Positions 1 to 6,754 of a stretch of DNA of 64,000 bases are shown one piece after another. This DNA is from an uncultured Christensenella sp. (GTDB lineage Bacteria > Bacillota > Clostridia > Christensenellales > Borkfalkiaceae), in NCBI GenBank assembly GCA_910586065.1, contig CAJUGI010000006.1, forward strand, positions 1-64,000, read 5' to 3'. The notes beneath the pieces were generated by a model, which was given only the letters and a program-made list of their open reading frames with translations, had not been told where the DNA came from and searched no databases. The position numbers and the translations under genes are program-made. Position 1 is the stretch's first letter; each line of letters starts with the position of its first letter.

Positions 1-1176
1 CTTGCCGTGCATTAGGGCTTGCATTAGGTTGTCAATAGCCTTTTTGTTGTCCTCGATTATATTTTCAAGCCGCTTTATCTCGCTGTCGTTTCGTGCCGCT
101 TGAATAAGCGTGTAGGTTTCGGCGGCAACCATATCTATAAATTCGTCCGTTAAAACGCCGTACTTGTTCCGCTCCGTGCCGTCGCCCGTTATAGCGGTTA
201 TAATTTCGTCCTCGATAAACTGTTTGCGCACTGTCCGCTTGTCGCAAGTATGCTTTGTAACGCCTACACACTTGTAATAGTTGTGTAGCGTTTTGTTTTT
301 GCTCATTGCGCTTACGCCCGTCATTTTACTGCCGCACTTGCCACATATCAATTTTTCCGATAATATGTACTCGACTTTTGCCTTGCCCCTTGCGGGCGCG
401 GCGGCGTATAACGCAAGTTTTTGTTGCGCTTGCCCGAATAGCTCGTCGTCGATAATGCGCGGCATACCGCCGTCAATCTCGTTGCCTTGATAAATGTACT
501 TACCCAAATAGCGGCGGTTGCTCAAAATGCGCTGAAAGCTGTTTTTGTTGAACTCGCCGCCTTTGGTGGTCTTAACGCCCCGCCCGTTCAGATAGCGGAT
601 AAGCTCGGCGTAATTGCTCCCCGCGACAAACATTTCAAAAACCGTCTTGACGACGGGCGCAAGCTCCTCGTCAAGCACAAAATTTTTCTCGCTGTTTACT
701 TTGTAGCCGAGCGGAATAACGCCGCCGAAAAACTTGCACTTTGACGCGGTTATAGCCATACCGCGCTTAACCTTTTGCGACAGCTCCGCGCTGTAATATT
801 CCGCCATACTCTCTAAAACGCCCTCAATTAAAATACCGCTCGCGTCGTCGGTTATGTTCTCTTTTGCCGATAACACGCGCACTCCGTTCTTTTTCAGTTT
901 TGCCTTGTACGTTGCGCTGTCGTACCTATTGCGGGCGAAACGGTCTAATTGATAGACAACGACAAACTGAAAGCCTTTGCGCTTACTGTCCTCAATCATT
1001 TGCAGAAATTCGGGGCGCTTGTCCGTCGTTCCCGTTAGGGCGCGGTCTATGTATTCGTGCGTAATGCGTAAATCGTTGCGCTGAGCAAAATTATAGCACT
1101 CGGCAAGTTGCCCCTCAATGCTTTGCTCGTTCTGTGCGTGTGAGCTGAAACGGGCGTATATAACTGCGTTTTTCAT
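1..1176 (-). CDS. Large serine recombinase (3' end beyond window)
   Basis: 392 codons are open without a stop from an ATG at 1176 to the window edge, so the C-terminus is missing. The N-terminus reads MKNAVIYARFSSHAQNEQS, the resolvase/invertase catalytic domain with its nucleophilic serine in the YARFSS motif; YQLDRFARNRYD is the conserved arginine-rich motif of the same domain. A recombinase domain follows (about residues 165-260), then a zinc ribbon near residues 295-330 (LICGKCGSKMTG ... YYKCVGVTKHTC), and the start of a coiled coil (KRLENIIEDNKKAIDNL). AAAGGAGC lies 9 bp before the ATG. Large serine recombinases of this build integrate and excise phages and conjugative or mobilisable elements. 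It reads leftwards, away from the accessory genes on its right, so the element it moves may lie on either side. Confidence 0.93.
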   Translation of the reverse strand, partial: MKNAVIYARFSSHAQNEQSIEGQLAECYNFAQRNDLRITHEYIDRALTGTTDKRPEFLQMIEDSKRKGFQFVVVYQLDRFARNRYDSATYKAKLKKNGVRVLSAKENITDDASGILIEGVLESMAEYYSAELSQKVKRGMAITASKCKFFGGVIPLGYKVNSEKNFVLDEELAPVVKTVFEMFVAGSNYAELIRYLNGRGVKTTKGGEFNKNSFQRILSNRRYLGKYIYQGNEIDGGMPRIIDDELFGQAQQKLALYAAAPARGKAKVEYILSEKLICGKCGSKMTGVSAMSKNKTLHNYYKCVGVTKHTCDKRTVRKQFIEDEIITAITGDGTERNKYGVLTDEFIDMVAAETYTLIQAARNDSEIKRLENIIEDNKKAIDNLMQALMHGK

Positions 1177-1228
1177 TGCGTGTTGCTCCTTTGCGCTGTC
1201 TGCGTATGTGCGGACTGCGGCTTAAAAA

Positions 1229-1403
1229 TTTTGTTGTTCGCTTTGGTGCTTACCGTCTTAACCGGCAAAAAATGCCGCCGTAGGCAAATTGTCAAGGGTT
1301 TATTTGCGAAGCAAACGACGGTTTTGAGAAAATCGTCGCCCTTTACAATTTGTCAAGGCGGCGTATTCCGTCCTCAGACGGTAAGCACAAGCGAATAACA
1401 ATA
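1229..1403. repeat. ~170-bp imperfect fold-back (long inverted repeat)
   Basis: The space between the recombinase and the TetR gene is one long imperfect palindrome. Outer arms are TTCGCTTTGGTGCTTACCGTCT (near 1238-1259) and its complement AGACGGTAAGCACAAGCGAA (1376-1395), extended outwards by TTGTTG/AACAAT. Middle arms are 1274-1298 (GCCGCC...CAAATTGTCAAGGG) and 1339-1362 (CCCTTTACAATTTG...GGCGGC). The tip is CGACGGTTTT/AAAATCGTCG (1316-1325/1329-1338). It codes for nothing obvious. It could be a MITE-like insertion, a recombination site region for the adjacent recombinase, or a structured RNA. Confidence 0.7.
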
Positions 1404-1418
1404 AAACTATGTTTTTAC

Positions 1419-1447
1419 TTGACAAAACTAATCTGATTAGGTAAAAT
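1419..1447 (+). promoter_or_regulatory. TetR-operon promoter with embedded operator
   Basis: TTGACA (1419-1424), a 17-bp spacer and TAAAAT (1442-1447) form a good sigma-A promoter 41 bp before the TetR gene. The spacer contains the palindrome CTAATCTGATTAG (1428-1440), placed where a bound repressor would exclude RNA polymerase. This suggests autorepression by the downstream TetR protein; the link is inferred from position. Confidence 0.75.
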
Positions 1448-1488
1448 ATAATTAGAATTAGTTTATAATATATCATAAGGAGCAAACA

Positions 1489-2070
1489 ATGTCAAGAATA
1501 GGATTAACCAAAGACATAATTTTGCAATCGGCTATGGAAATAGTTGATAAGATAGGCGCAGAAAATTTAACTCTAAAAGTATTGGCAGATAAATTGGGAG
1601 TACGTTCACCCTCTCTATATAACCATTTTAACAGTTTATTTGATTTGCATACTGCGCTTATGCTTTACGGTTGGAAACAACTTGAATATAGAGTAATGCA
1701 AGCAGCAATCGGCAAATCAAAAGACGACGCTATTAAATCTATGTGTGCCGCATATTTGAATTTTACATTGGAACATTTAGGGCTGTTCAACATTATGCAA
1801 TCTTATAACCAGCATATATCGCAAGAAACAATAGCGGCTACAAGCGGCTTAATAGAAACTATACGGCAAGTGTTATCCGCCTATAATTTAAGTGAAAAAT
1901 ACGAAGTTCATACTATACGAGTATTCCGCAGTTTTTTACAAGGTTATGTTTATTTAGTTCAGCACGATAGTTTTGGTAATTCTGTGTCTATAAGAGACAG
2001 TTTTAATGTCGGTGTTGGCATACTTCTTAAAGGACTTAAAGAAAATGAAAATATTAAACTTGGGAAATAG
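1489..2070 (+). CDS. TetR/AcrR family transcriptional regulator
   Basis: 193 residues. The N-terminal helix-turn-helix is clear: LTLKVLADKLGVRSPSLYNHFNSLFDL around residues 25-52, the typical TetR pattern with Y-NHF. The C-terminal ligand-binding part looks like the WHG-type TetR C-terminal domain. AAGGAG lies 7 bp before the ATG. The gene is first in an operon and overlaps the start of a metallo-beta-lactamase-fold gene. A palindrome inside its own promoter (1428-1440) fits autoregulation. The ligand is unknown; the neighbouring hydrolase may act on it. Confidence 0.9.
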   Translation: MSRIGLTKDIILQSAMEIVDKIGAENLTLKVLADKLGVRSPSLYNHFNSLFDLHTALMLYGWKQLEYRVMQAAIGKSKDDAIKSMCAAYLNFTLEHLGLFNIMQSYNQHISQETIAATSGLIETIRQVLSAYNLSEKYEVHTIRVFRSFLQGYVYLVQHDSFGNSVSIRDSFNVGVGILLKGLKENENIKLGK

Positions 2071-2770
2071 AGTTGTAAATCAATATTTGGTCGAATTAAA
2101 CGACGGATTTTTGTTAATCGACACGGGCTATTCAAACGGATATAAACGTTTTATTAAAAATCTATCTAAACACCGTATTCAAAAGGAACAAATAAAATAT
2201 GTATTTATTACACACGCCCACGACGACCATATAGGCTTTTTAGCCGAACTGTTAAATAATTTTCCGCACATAACTTTAATAACTAATTTGTTAAGTAAAA
2301 ATAGGTTTTCAGAGGGGCACAATCGCTTTGTAGGCGGGTGTACTACTCTGCGGGCATACTTGTTTTGTAAATTTATGCGCTTAATGGGGAAAGGCGAACA
2401 CACCTTTCCGATTGTGAATTTACAAAGTCATAAAACTATTGATTGTGAAAATATTGATAATTTACGCACTTACGGAATAAACGCCGAAATAGTTTTTTTA
2501 CAAGGTCATACGGACGACCAAATGGGTTTATTGTTTGACGACGGAACTTTATTTTGCGGCGATGCGGCGATGAACGGTTTTCCGAGCAAACATAAAATCA
2601 TTATTTTTGTTGAAAATCTTGACGATTATAAACACACTTGGGACAAGTTAATCGACAATGAAAAGATAAAAGCAATCTACCCCGCGCACGGTAAACCTTT
2701 TGATATTGCTCTCTTGAAAAAGAACAGGCGCTATCTCGAAAGAATAAAGTTGCGAATACTTAAACGATAA
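2045..2770 (+). CDS. MBL-fold metallohydrolase
   Basis: Metallo-beta-lactamase fold hydrolase, about 241 residues from the ATG at 2045 (MKILNLGNR), which has AAAGGA about 10 bp upstream; an upstream in-frame ATG at 2006 has no better ribosome site. Metal-binding motifs are present: THAHDDHIG near residue 58, GHTDDQ, GDAAM and a C-terminal PAHGKP. The start lies inside the end of the TetR gene (26-nt overlap), so the pair is translationally coupled. TetR/MBL pairs are common in Clostridia, and the substrate is unknown here. Confidence 0.88.
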   Translation: MKILNLGNRVVNQYLVELNDGFLLIDTGYSNGYKRFIKNLSKHRIQKEQIKYVFITHAHDDHIGFLAELLNNFPHITLITNLLSKNRFSEGHNRFVGGCTTLRAYLFCKFMRLMGKGEHTFPIVNLQSHKTIDCENIDNLRTYGINAEIVFLQGHTDDQMGLLFDDGTLFCGDAAMNGFPSKHKIIIFVENLDDYKHTWDKLIDNEKIKAIYPAHGKPFDIALLKKNRRYLERIKLRILKR

Positions 2771-2786
2771 ACGACAAGGAGCAAAA

Positions 2787-3272
2787 ATGAAAAATATCGC
2801 TATACAAAACTATTCACTTCTGGAATTTAGTATTGTAGGGTTAGAAAACGGCGGCAAATTCCCTATTGAATATACGGGGCGCGGAAAAGATATTTCGCCT
2901 GAAATTGTAATACATAATTTATCGCCAAAAGCAAAAACAATAGCCATAACATTAGAGGACACCACACATATAATTAAAGACTTTACACATTGGTGTATTT
3001 GGAATATTGCGGCTAATAATAGAATTGAAAAAGGTATTCCAAAAGGGAAAACTGTGCCGTCATTAGGAAACGCCATACAAGGGTTTGCTTACGGTTTGCA
3101 CCGCTATGCGGGACCAAAACCGCCCAAAGGAAAAATGCATATCTATCGTTTTACTGTTTATTCGCTTGACTGCACAATCGAATTAAGTGCAAATAAAAGC
3201 AAAAAAGCCTTTCTTAAAAAAGCACAAAATCACATACTGCAAGCGGGTCACTTATTGAGTGAATTTGAATAG
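2787..3272 (+). CDS. YbhB/YbcL (PEBP) family protein
   Basis: 161 residues of the bacterial phosphatidylethanolamine-binding/Raf-kinase-inhibitor-like family. Signature elements are visible: GRGKDISPEI near the N-terminus, FTHWCIWNI in the middle, and GLHRYAGPKPPKG followed by YRFTVYSLD. No signal peptide is seen, so it is cytoplasmic. It is preceded by AAGGAG and lies 16 bp after the MBL gene, so it belongs to the TetR operon. The biochemical role of these proteins in bacteria is not established. Confidence 0.9.
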   Translation: MKNIAIQNYSLLEFSIVGLENGGKFPIEYTGRGKDISPEIVIHNLSPKAKTIAITLEDTTHIIKDFTHWCIWNIAANNRIEKGIPKGKTVPSLGNAIQGFAYGLHRYAGPKPPKGKMHIYRFTVYSLDCTIELSANKSKKAFLKKAQNHILQAGHLLSEFE

Positions 3273-3280
3273 GCGATTAT

Positions 3281-3472
3281 ATGGAAGAAACAAAAACAAT
3301 AAAAGTACCGTATTTTTACGCTTGCTGTCCGAATTGTAAAGCCGTACTCATACAAGCGCAAAACGGTTTAGACGGCTATACGAAATGCGCGAAATGCGGC
3401 GAGTATGTACATATCGTTATACGCCACGGGTTAGTTACAACGAGATTAAAAGCGCAAGGAGCAAATCAATGA
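3281..3472 (+). CDS. Small zinc-ribbon protein
   Basis: 63 residues with two CxxC knuckles (CCPNCKAV and CAKCGEY) spaced like a zinc ribbon, followed by a short basic tail. It starts 8 bp after the PEBP gene, so it probably shares its transcript. Proteins of this size and form often accompany mobile elements (compare the Com zinc-finger family), but I cannot assign a function. Confidence 0.6.
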   Translation: MEETKTIKVPYFYACCPNCKAVLIQAQNGLDGYTKCAKCGEYVHIVIRHGLVTTRLKAQGANQ

Positions 3473-3627
3473 CCTACTACGTTGTATGTCCCGAATGTGG
3501 GTATAAATTATTAAAAGCGGGCGACGGCTCTACGATAGAAATTTATTGCCCGAAATGCAAGGGCAAAATGTTTATCGCCGTAAAGGACGGAAAAGTTATC
3601 GTGCAAAAAGCGCCCGATAACAAATAA
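3469..3627 (+). CDS. Small zinc-ribbon protein
   Basis: 52 residues from the ATG at 3469, which overlaps the TGA of the preceding gene (ATGA) and has CAAGGAGC 8 bp upstream; the longer upstream reading is not needed. Two CxxC pairs (VVCPECGYKL and IYCPKCKGKM) form a zinc ribbon. It looks like a diverged tandem copy of the preceding zinc-ribbon gene, and both probably bind a single Zn2+. Function unknown. Confidence 0.6.
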   Translation: MTYYVVCPECGYKLLKAGDGSTIEIYCPKCKGKMFIAVKDGKVIVQKAPDNK

Positions 3628-3643
3628 TCATTAGTATTACTTT

Positions 3644-3792
3644 TATACGCCACTATGTAACACTGTCACACTTTTGACATTAAACCGCGACGCAGTGTCA
3701 ATAAGTTACTATTACCTTATTGGCACTGCGTCGCAAGGAACATAAACGGCAATGAGTGTGGGCGGCAACAGCCGCCCGCACTGTGGCGTATA
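3644..3792. other. Three-arm cloverleaf (structured DNA or RNA)
   Basis: An outer stem TATACGCCAC (3644-3653) / GTGGCGTATA (3783-3792), perfect over 10 bp, encloses two strong hairpins: GCGACGCAGTGTCAATAAG (3687-3705) with its complement (3716-3734), 19 bp with one G-U, and GTGTGGGCGGC (3756-3766) / GCCGCCCGCAC (3771-3781) with an AACA loop. TAGTATTAC occurs just outside both outer arms (3632 and 3791). It lies in a 315-bp gene-free stretch and could be a replication or transfer origin, an att region, or a structured RNA. Confidence 0.65.
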
Positions 3793-3942
3793 GTATTACC
3801 ACGCCACCCCGTAACGTGTAACATAATTTAAGGAATTTAATGTAAAATCGGCTATTATTCAATAAAAAATGACAAAATACCCTTTTTGCCTTGTTGTACC
3901 ATTTAGGGTGGGAATGGGTGGGAAAATCAAGGAGCATTTTTT

Positions 3943-4116
3943 ATGAATAAAATACCGAGCGGCTTAACCGTCATTTATTTCGACGATAAAGACAAAAACA
4001 TATATGCAGAATTACCGCCCGACAAAGAGCAGGCAAAAAAGCTGTCAAGGCTCGTTTACCGCGAGGCAATGACAGCCATTAGCACCAAAAAGACAGCCGA
4101 CAAGCCGCAAGATTAA
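3943..4116 (+). CDS. Small hypothetical protein, 57 aa
   Basis: An ATG at 3943 with AAGGAG 7 bp upstream opens a 57-codon frame starting MNKIPSGLTVIYFDDKDKN. The protein is charged, has no membrane segment, and its second half (KEQAKKLSRLVYREAMTA) looks helical. It is not a member of any family I recognise. The stop codon sits in the loop of a hairpin (AGCCGCAAG/CTTGCGGCT, 4103-4125). Confidence 0.55.
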   Translation: MNKIPSGLTVIYFDDKDKNIYAELPPDKEQAKKLSRLVYREAMTAISTKKTADKPQD

Positions 4117-4125
4117 CTTGCGGCT
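4103..4125. terminator. Hairpin between convergent small ORFs
   Basis: AGCCGCAAG (4103-4111), loop ATTAA, CTTGCGGCT (4117-4125). There is no strong T-run on the plus side, so it is at best a weak terminator. Confidence 0.4.
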
Positions 4126-4238
4126 ATTTGCTTGCCGTAAAGCGGGTAATCCGACAACGGCAATTCCACTTGGCAGAATAATTCCGTATTGTTCACCTTG
4201 AATATTGTTATGTTCTTATTTGCAATAATCCGCTTCAC
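4113..4238 (-). CDS. Short convergent ORF, possibly a gene remnant
   Basis: On the minus strand a GTG-started frame of 41 codons (VKRIIANKNITIFKVNN...) ends at 4113, overlapping the stop of the convergent 57-aa gene by four bases. The composition looks protein-like, but there is no clear ribosome site and a stop lies shortly upstream in frame. It may be the C-terminal stump of a lost gene or chance. Confidence 0.25.
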   Translation of the reverse strand: MKRIIANKNITIFKVNNTELFCQVELPLSDYPLYGKQIAAS

Positions 4239-4244
4239 CACTCT

Positions 4245-4294
4245 CAGTCTGATTCGAATATTTCACAAAGATATTCGGTTAGACTGATTTTTTT
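4245..4294 (+). terminator. Terminator of cassette block 1
   Basis: CAGTCTGATTCGAATAT (4245-4261) pairs with ATATTCGGTTAGACTG (4271-4286), followed by a run of eight T. The same structure recurs at 5292 with a compensatory T-A to C-G change in the stem, which supports a selected RNA hairpin. Confidence 0.8.
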
Positions 4295-4307
4295 GTTTTT
4301 ATTGGAT

Positions 4308-4336
4308 GCGGCGGCGATTTAAATAATCGCCGCCGC
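4308..4336. repeat. GC-rich perfect hairpin, copy 1
   Basis: GCGGCGGCGATT (4308-4319), loop TAAAT, AATCGCCGCCGC (4325-4336), a perfect 12-bp stem without a T-run. An identical copy is at 5356-5384. Confidence 0.8.
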
Positions 4337-4395
4337 GCGCTCGTTTATTCAAGCACCCGCCACAGCGCCATTTCACTTTTAACGGTGTTTTATTG

Positions 4396-4424
4396 TTGAA
4401 AAATAATATTGTTTGTGCTATAAT
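4396..4424 (+). promoter_or_regulatory. Promoter of yoaP-like gene
   Basis: TTGAAA (4396-4401), 17 bp, TATAAT (4419-4424), with an extended TG. It lies inside repeat block 1, 51 bp before the ATG. Confidence 0.8.
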
Positions 4425-4475
4425 GATTTTGCTTAAATTGAACGATAAACAGTAATTTAGCGGAGAAAACGAGAA

Positions 4476-5234
4476 ATGGAATATATAAAACTCACACTTG
4501 AAAACTTGGAAACAGAGCATATATGTTGCGCTATTTCTAACAATAAGGACATACAAGTTGCAAGCAAGAAAGCGTGGCTCAAAGAAAGAATAAAAGACGG
4601 ATTGGTATTTTTGAAATCTGTTGAACGCGGTAAATGCTTTATTGAATACATACCTGCCGAAAATGCTTGGTGTCCTATTAAAGCAGATGGCTATATTCAC
4701 ATAAATTGTTTTTGGGTATCGGGTTCTTTCAAAGGCCACGGATATGCGAACGATTTATTAAATGCTTGTATTGCCGACGCGAAAGTGCAAGGCAAGCACG
4801 GAATTACCGTTATATCTTCGCCGAAGAAAATGCCCTTTTTGTCCGACCCGAAATATCTTGCTTATAAAGGGTTTAAGGTTGCAGACAAAGCCGAACCTAA
4901 TTTTACTTTAATGTATTTACCGTTCGATAACAATGCACCCGTTCCGAAATTTAAGGAAACCGCCAAATTGCCTCATATAGAAAAGCAAGGTTTTGTCGTG
5001 TGTTATACGCACGGTTGCCCGTTTACTGCAAAATACGTTCCGATAGTCGAGCAAGTAGCAAGAGAAAAAGAAATACCGTTTGAAAGCATATTTATAGACA
5101 GCAAGGATAAAGCTCAAAACGCACCTATGGCTTGGACAAATTACGCCGTATTTTATAATGGGCAATACGTGTCAAATGAAGTTCTGAATGAGAAGAAGTT
5201 CCTTGAACTTGTTGAGCGTTACAATAAACAGTAA
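4476..5234 (+). CDS. GNAT acetyltransferase, YoaP type
   Basis: 252 residues. Residues 1-150 are a GNAT acyltransferase fold with the acetyl-CoA-binding turn in SGSFKGHGYANDLLNACI and KGFKVADKAEP at strand 7. Residues 165-250 form the thioredoxin-like YoaP C-terminal domain, including VVCYTHGCPFTAKYVP (a CYTHGC motif) and a VFYNGQYV strand. This two-domain plan matches Bacillus subtilis YoaP. Its substrate is unknown. The ATG is preceded by GCGGAGAAA. It stands alone between repeat blocks with its own promoter and terminator, like a self-contained cassette. Confidence 0.85.
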   Translation: MEYIKLTLENLETEHICCAISNNKDIQVASKKAWLKERIKDGLVFLKSVERGKCFIEYIPAENAWCPIKADGYIHINCFWVSGSFKGHGYANDLLNACIADAKVQGKHGITVISSPKKMPFLSDPKYLAYKGFKVADKAEPNFTLMYLPFDNNAPVPKFKETAKLPHIEKQGFVVCYTHGCPFTAKYVPIVEQVAREKEIPFESIFIDSKDKAQNAPMAWTNYAVFYNGQYVSNEVLNEKKFLELVERYNKQ

Positions 5235-5252
5235 TATAATTTTCAATTTATC

Positions 5253-5286
5253 GGGGTGTTTCGGTTTAGTCATTAGGTCGGTCACC
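5253..5286 (+). repeat. 34-bp junction motif, copy 1
   Basis: A 34-bp sequence beginning GGGGTGTTTCGG and ending GTCGGTCACC follows the GNAT gene. A copy with three changes follows the next gene at 6139-6172. It marks the downstream edge of two neighbouring cassettes. Confidence 0.75.
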
Positions 5287-5291
5287 AATCT

Positions 5292-5342
5292 CAGCCTGAT
5301 TCGAATATTTCACAAAAGTATTCGGTTAGGCTGATTTTTTTT
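5292..5342 (+). terminator. Terminator of cassette block 2
   Basis: CAGCCTGATTCGAATA (from 5292) pairs with TATTCGGTTAGGCTG (5319-5333), followed by T8. Relative to copy 1, T-A in the stem is replaced by C-G. Confidence 0.82.
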
Positions 5343-5355
5343 GTTTTTATTGGAT

Positions 5356-5384
5356 GCGGCGGCGATTTAAATAATCGCCGCCGC
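5356..5384. repeat. GC-rich perfect hairpin, copy 2
   Basis: GCGGCGGCGATT (5356-5367), loop TAAAT, AATCGCCGCCGC (5373-5384); identical to 4308-4336. Confidence 0.8.
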
Positions 5385-5439
5385 GCGCTCGTTTTATCAA
5401 GCACGCCACAGCGCCATTTTAATTTGACAACGTTTTATG

Positions 5440-5468
5440 TTGAAAATTGCGTTTGTTTGTGCTATAAT
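5440..5468 (+). promoter_or_regulatory. Promoter of Imm5-like gene
   Basis: TTGAAA (5440-5445), 17 bp, TATAAT (5463-5468) with extended TG; the 3' half of the block is nearly identical to the promoter at 4396. Confidence 0.8.
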
Positions 5469-5518
5469 GATTTTGCTTAAATTGAACGATAAACAGTAAT
5501 TTATATTAGGAGCTTTAA

Positions 5519-6139
5519 ATGAATTGTATTGAAGTATTCAAACAAGCTGAACAAGAAATTGCGGAAAGCGGGAAACTCAGTTTAACCGCACGACGAAAAA
5601 TTTGGCAAACTATGGGTGAAATCGAACCGCGTAAACGCGACTCGTTAAAGCCTCGGTCGCTGACGGAACCGCTTAAAAAGCGTGCGTACCTTGCGCTTGC
5701 ATGTGCGCAAAAAGTAATGCCTATGTGGTGTTCTGTCTACCACGACAACAATAGTCCGCAAAATTTAATTGAAAAGAGCCTTGCTTACTTAGACGGCAAA
5801 ATTAAGGTTAAAGAATTGCGGGCAGAACGGAAACAATCCACTATTGACGCTTTTATGAACGCTGTCGATTCGCGGGGTAGTGTCGGTTCCGCCGCTGTCG
5901 CCGCTTGGTCGGCGATGGTAGTAGCTTTGGAAGACGAGCAATATTTGGAACCGTGGGACAGCGACTTGACGGATGACGATATAGACTCATACGAAAGGGA
6001 CGCGGCAAAAGAAGCGTGCGTCGCGTATACTTACACCGACGAAGACGACGATAAATGCGCTATACGCGAAAAGCACTTTTGGGTATGGTATTTGGAAGAG
6101 GCTGCAAAAATTGCGGGCTTGGAAAATTTCAAGTTATAG
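5519..6139 (+). CDS. Imm5-like immunity protein (tentative)
   Basis: 206 residues, predicted all-helical, no signal or membrane segment. The pattern LTARRKIWQTMGEI, then KKRAYLALACAQKVMPMW, then a helical middle and a C-terminal KHFWVWYLEEAAKIAG resembles the Imm5 family of polymorphic-toxin immunity proteins; this is recalled by pattern only. No toxin gene is next to it, so it would be an orphan immunity gene that protects against toxins delivered by neighbours. It has its own promoter within a duplicated block and an AGGAGC ribosome site. Confidence 0.6.
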   Translation: MNCIEVFKQAEQEIAESGKLSLTARRKIWQTMGEIEPRKRDSLKPRSLTEPLKKRAYLALACAQKVMPMWCSVYHDNNSPQNLIEKSLAYLDGKIKVKELRAERKQSTIDAFMNAVDSRGSVGSAAVAAWSAMVVALEDEQYLEPWDSDLTDDDIDSYERDAAKEACVAYTYTDEDDDKCAIREKHFWVWYLEEAAKIAGLENFKL

Positions 6140-6172
6140 GGGCGTTTCGGTTTAGTTATTATGTCGGTCACC
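6139..6172 (+). repeat. 34-bp junction motif, copy 2
   Basis: 31 of 34 positions match 5253-5286. Part of it (TTTCGGTTTAGTT, 6145-6157) also pairs with AACTAAGCCGAAA (6244-6256) just before the next gene, so the whole 6145-6256 interval could fold as one arm. Confidence 0.75.
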
Positions 6173-6267
6173 TGTAAATGACAACTTAGAAGTTTTTTGT
6201 ATTGCAAGACTTTCGGACAATTACGGTTGAGCGAACGAAGAAAAACTAAGCCGAAAGGGAAGTTTAA

Positions 6268-6699
6268 ATGGAAAAGATAGGAAGAGAAGAACTGGAAAGA
6301 TTAGTCGGAATCAATAAAGTCAATATATTTTATCATATCACCGACGTAATAACTTCGTTATACGAAACAGAGCAAATCTGGAATAACGGCGGCAAAAAAT
6401 GGACCTATGAATATAAGTTCAGAAAAAGCGGAAAAACTCTATGTGCTTTTTATTTTAAGGAAAACACATTAGGTTTTATGATTATCTTCGGTAAAGATGA
6501 AAGAATTAAAGTTGAAGAAATAAGAAACGAACTTTTATCCGACGTACTCAAAACTTACGACGACGCGCAAACATTTCACGACGGGAAATGGGTTATGCTC
6601 AATATAACAGATTATTCGATATCGGAAGATATAAAAAAATTATTGTTCATCAAAAGAAAACCCACGGTGATTTCAGAAGGGATTTTCCTCTTGAAATAA
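6268..6699 (+). CDS. DUF3788 family protein
   Basis: 143 residues matching the DUF3788 pattern: a W-NGGKKWTYEYKFRKSGKTLCAFYF core, an EERIKVEEIRNEL-like helix (here DERIKVEEIRNELL), HDGKWVMLNI, and the C-terminal DIKKLLFIKRKP. The family is small, cytoplasmic and of unknown function. It follows the second 34-bp junction motif and has AAAGGGAAG before its ATG; no repeat-block promoter copy is present here. Confidence 0.8.
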   Translation: MEKIGREELERLVGINKVNIFYHITDVITSLYETEQIWNNGGKKWTYEYKFRKSGKTLCAFYFKENTLGFMIIFGKDERIKVEEIRNELLSDVLKTYDDAQTFHDGKWVMLNITDYSISEDIKKLLFIKRKPTVISEGIFLLK

Positions 6700-6754
6700 T
6701 TGCAACTGAATTTGACGTTATAAAAAGCATATCGTCAGAATTGGCGTTTGCACC

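Larger units (their letters stand above)
4236..4459 (+). repeat. Duplicated regulatory block, copy 1
   Basis: About 220 bp consisting of the terminator hairpin, the GC hairpin, a GC-rich tract with CACAGCGCCATTT, and a promoter. It is repeated at 5282-5504 in front of the next gene with roughly 80-90 percent identity by eye. The rest of the 4117-4475 gap (4126-4235) shows only the weak minus-strand ORF. Confidence 0.85.
5282..5504 (+). repeat. Duplicated regulatory block, copy 2
   Basis: Second copy of the terminator-hairpin-promoter block of 4236-4459. It holds the terminator (5292-5342), the GC hairpin and the promoter (5440-5468) that drives the Imm5-like gene. Confidence 0.85.

Noticed and set aside
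5253..6172. Integron-type attC sites in the cassette array
   Set aside because: The 34-bp motifs do not show attC core sites or the usual imperfect palindrome, and the recombinase in the window is of the serine type, not an IntI tyrosine recombinase.
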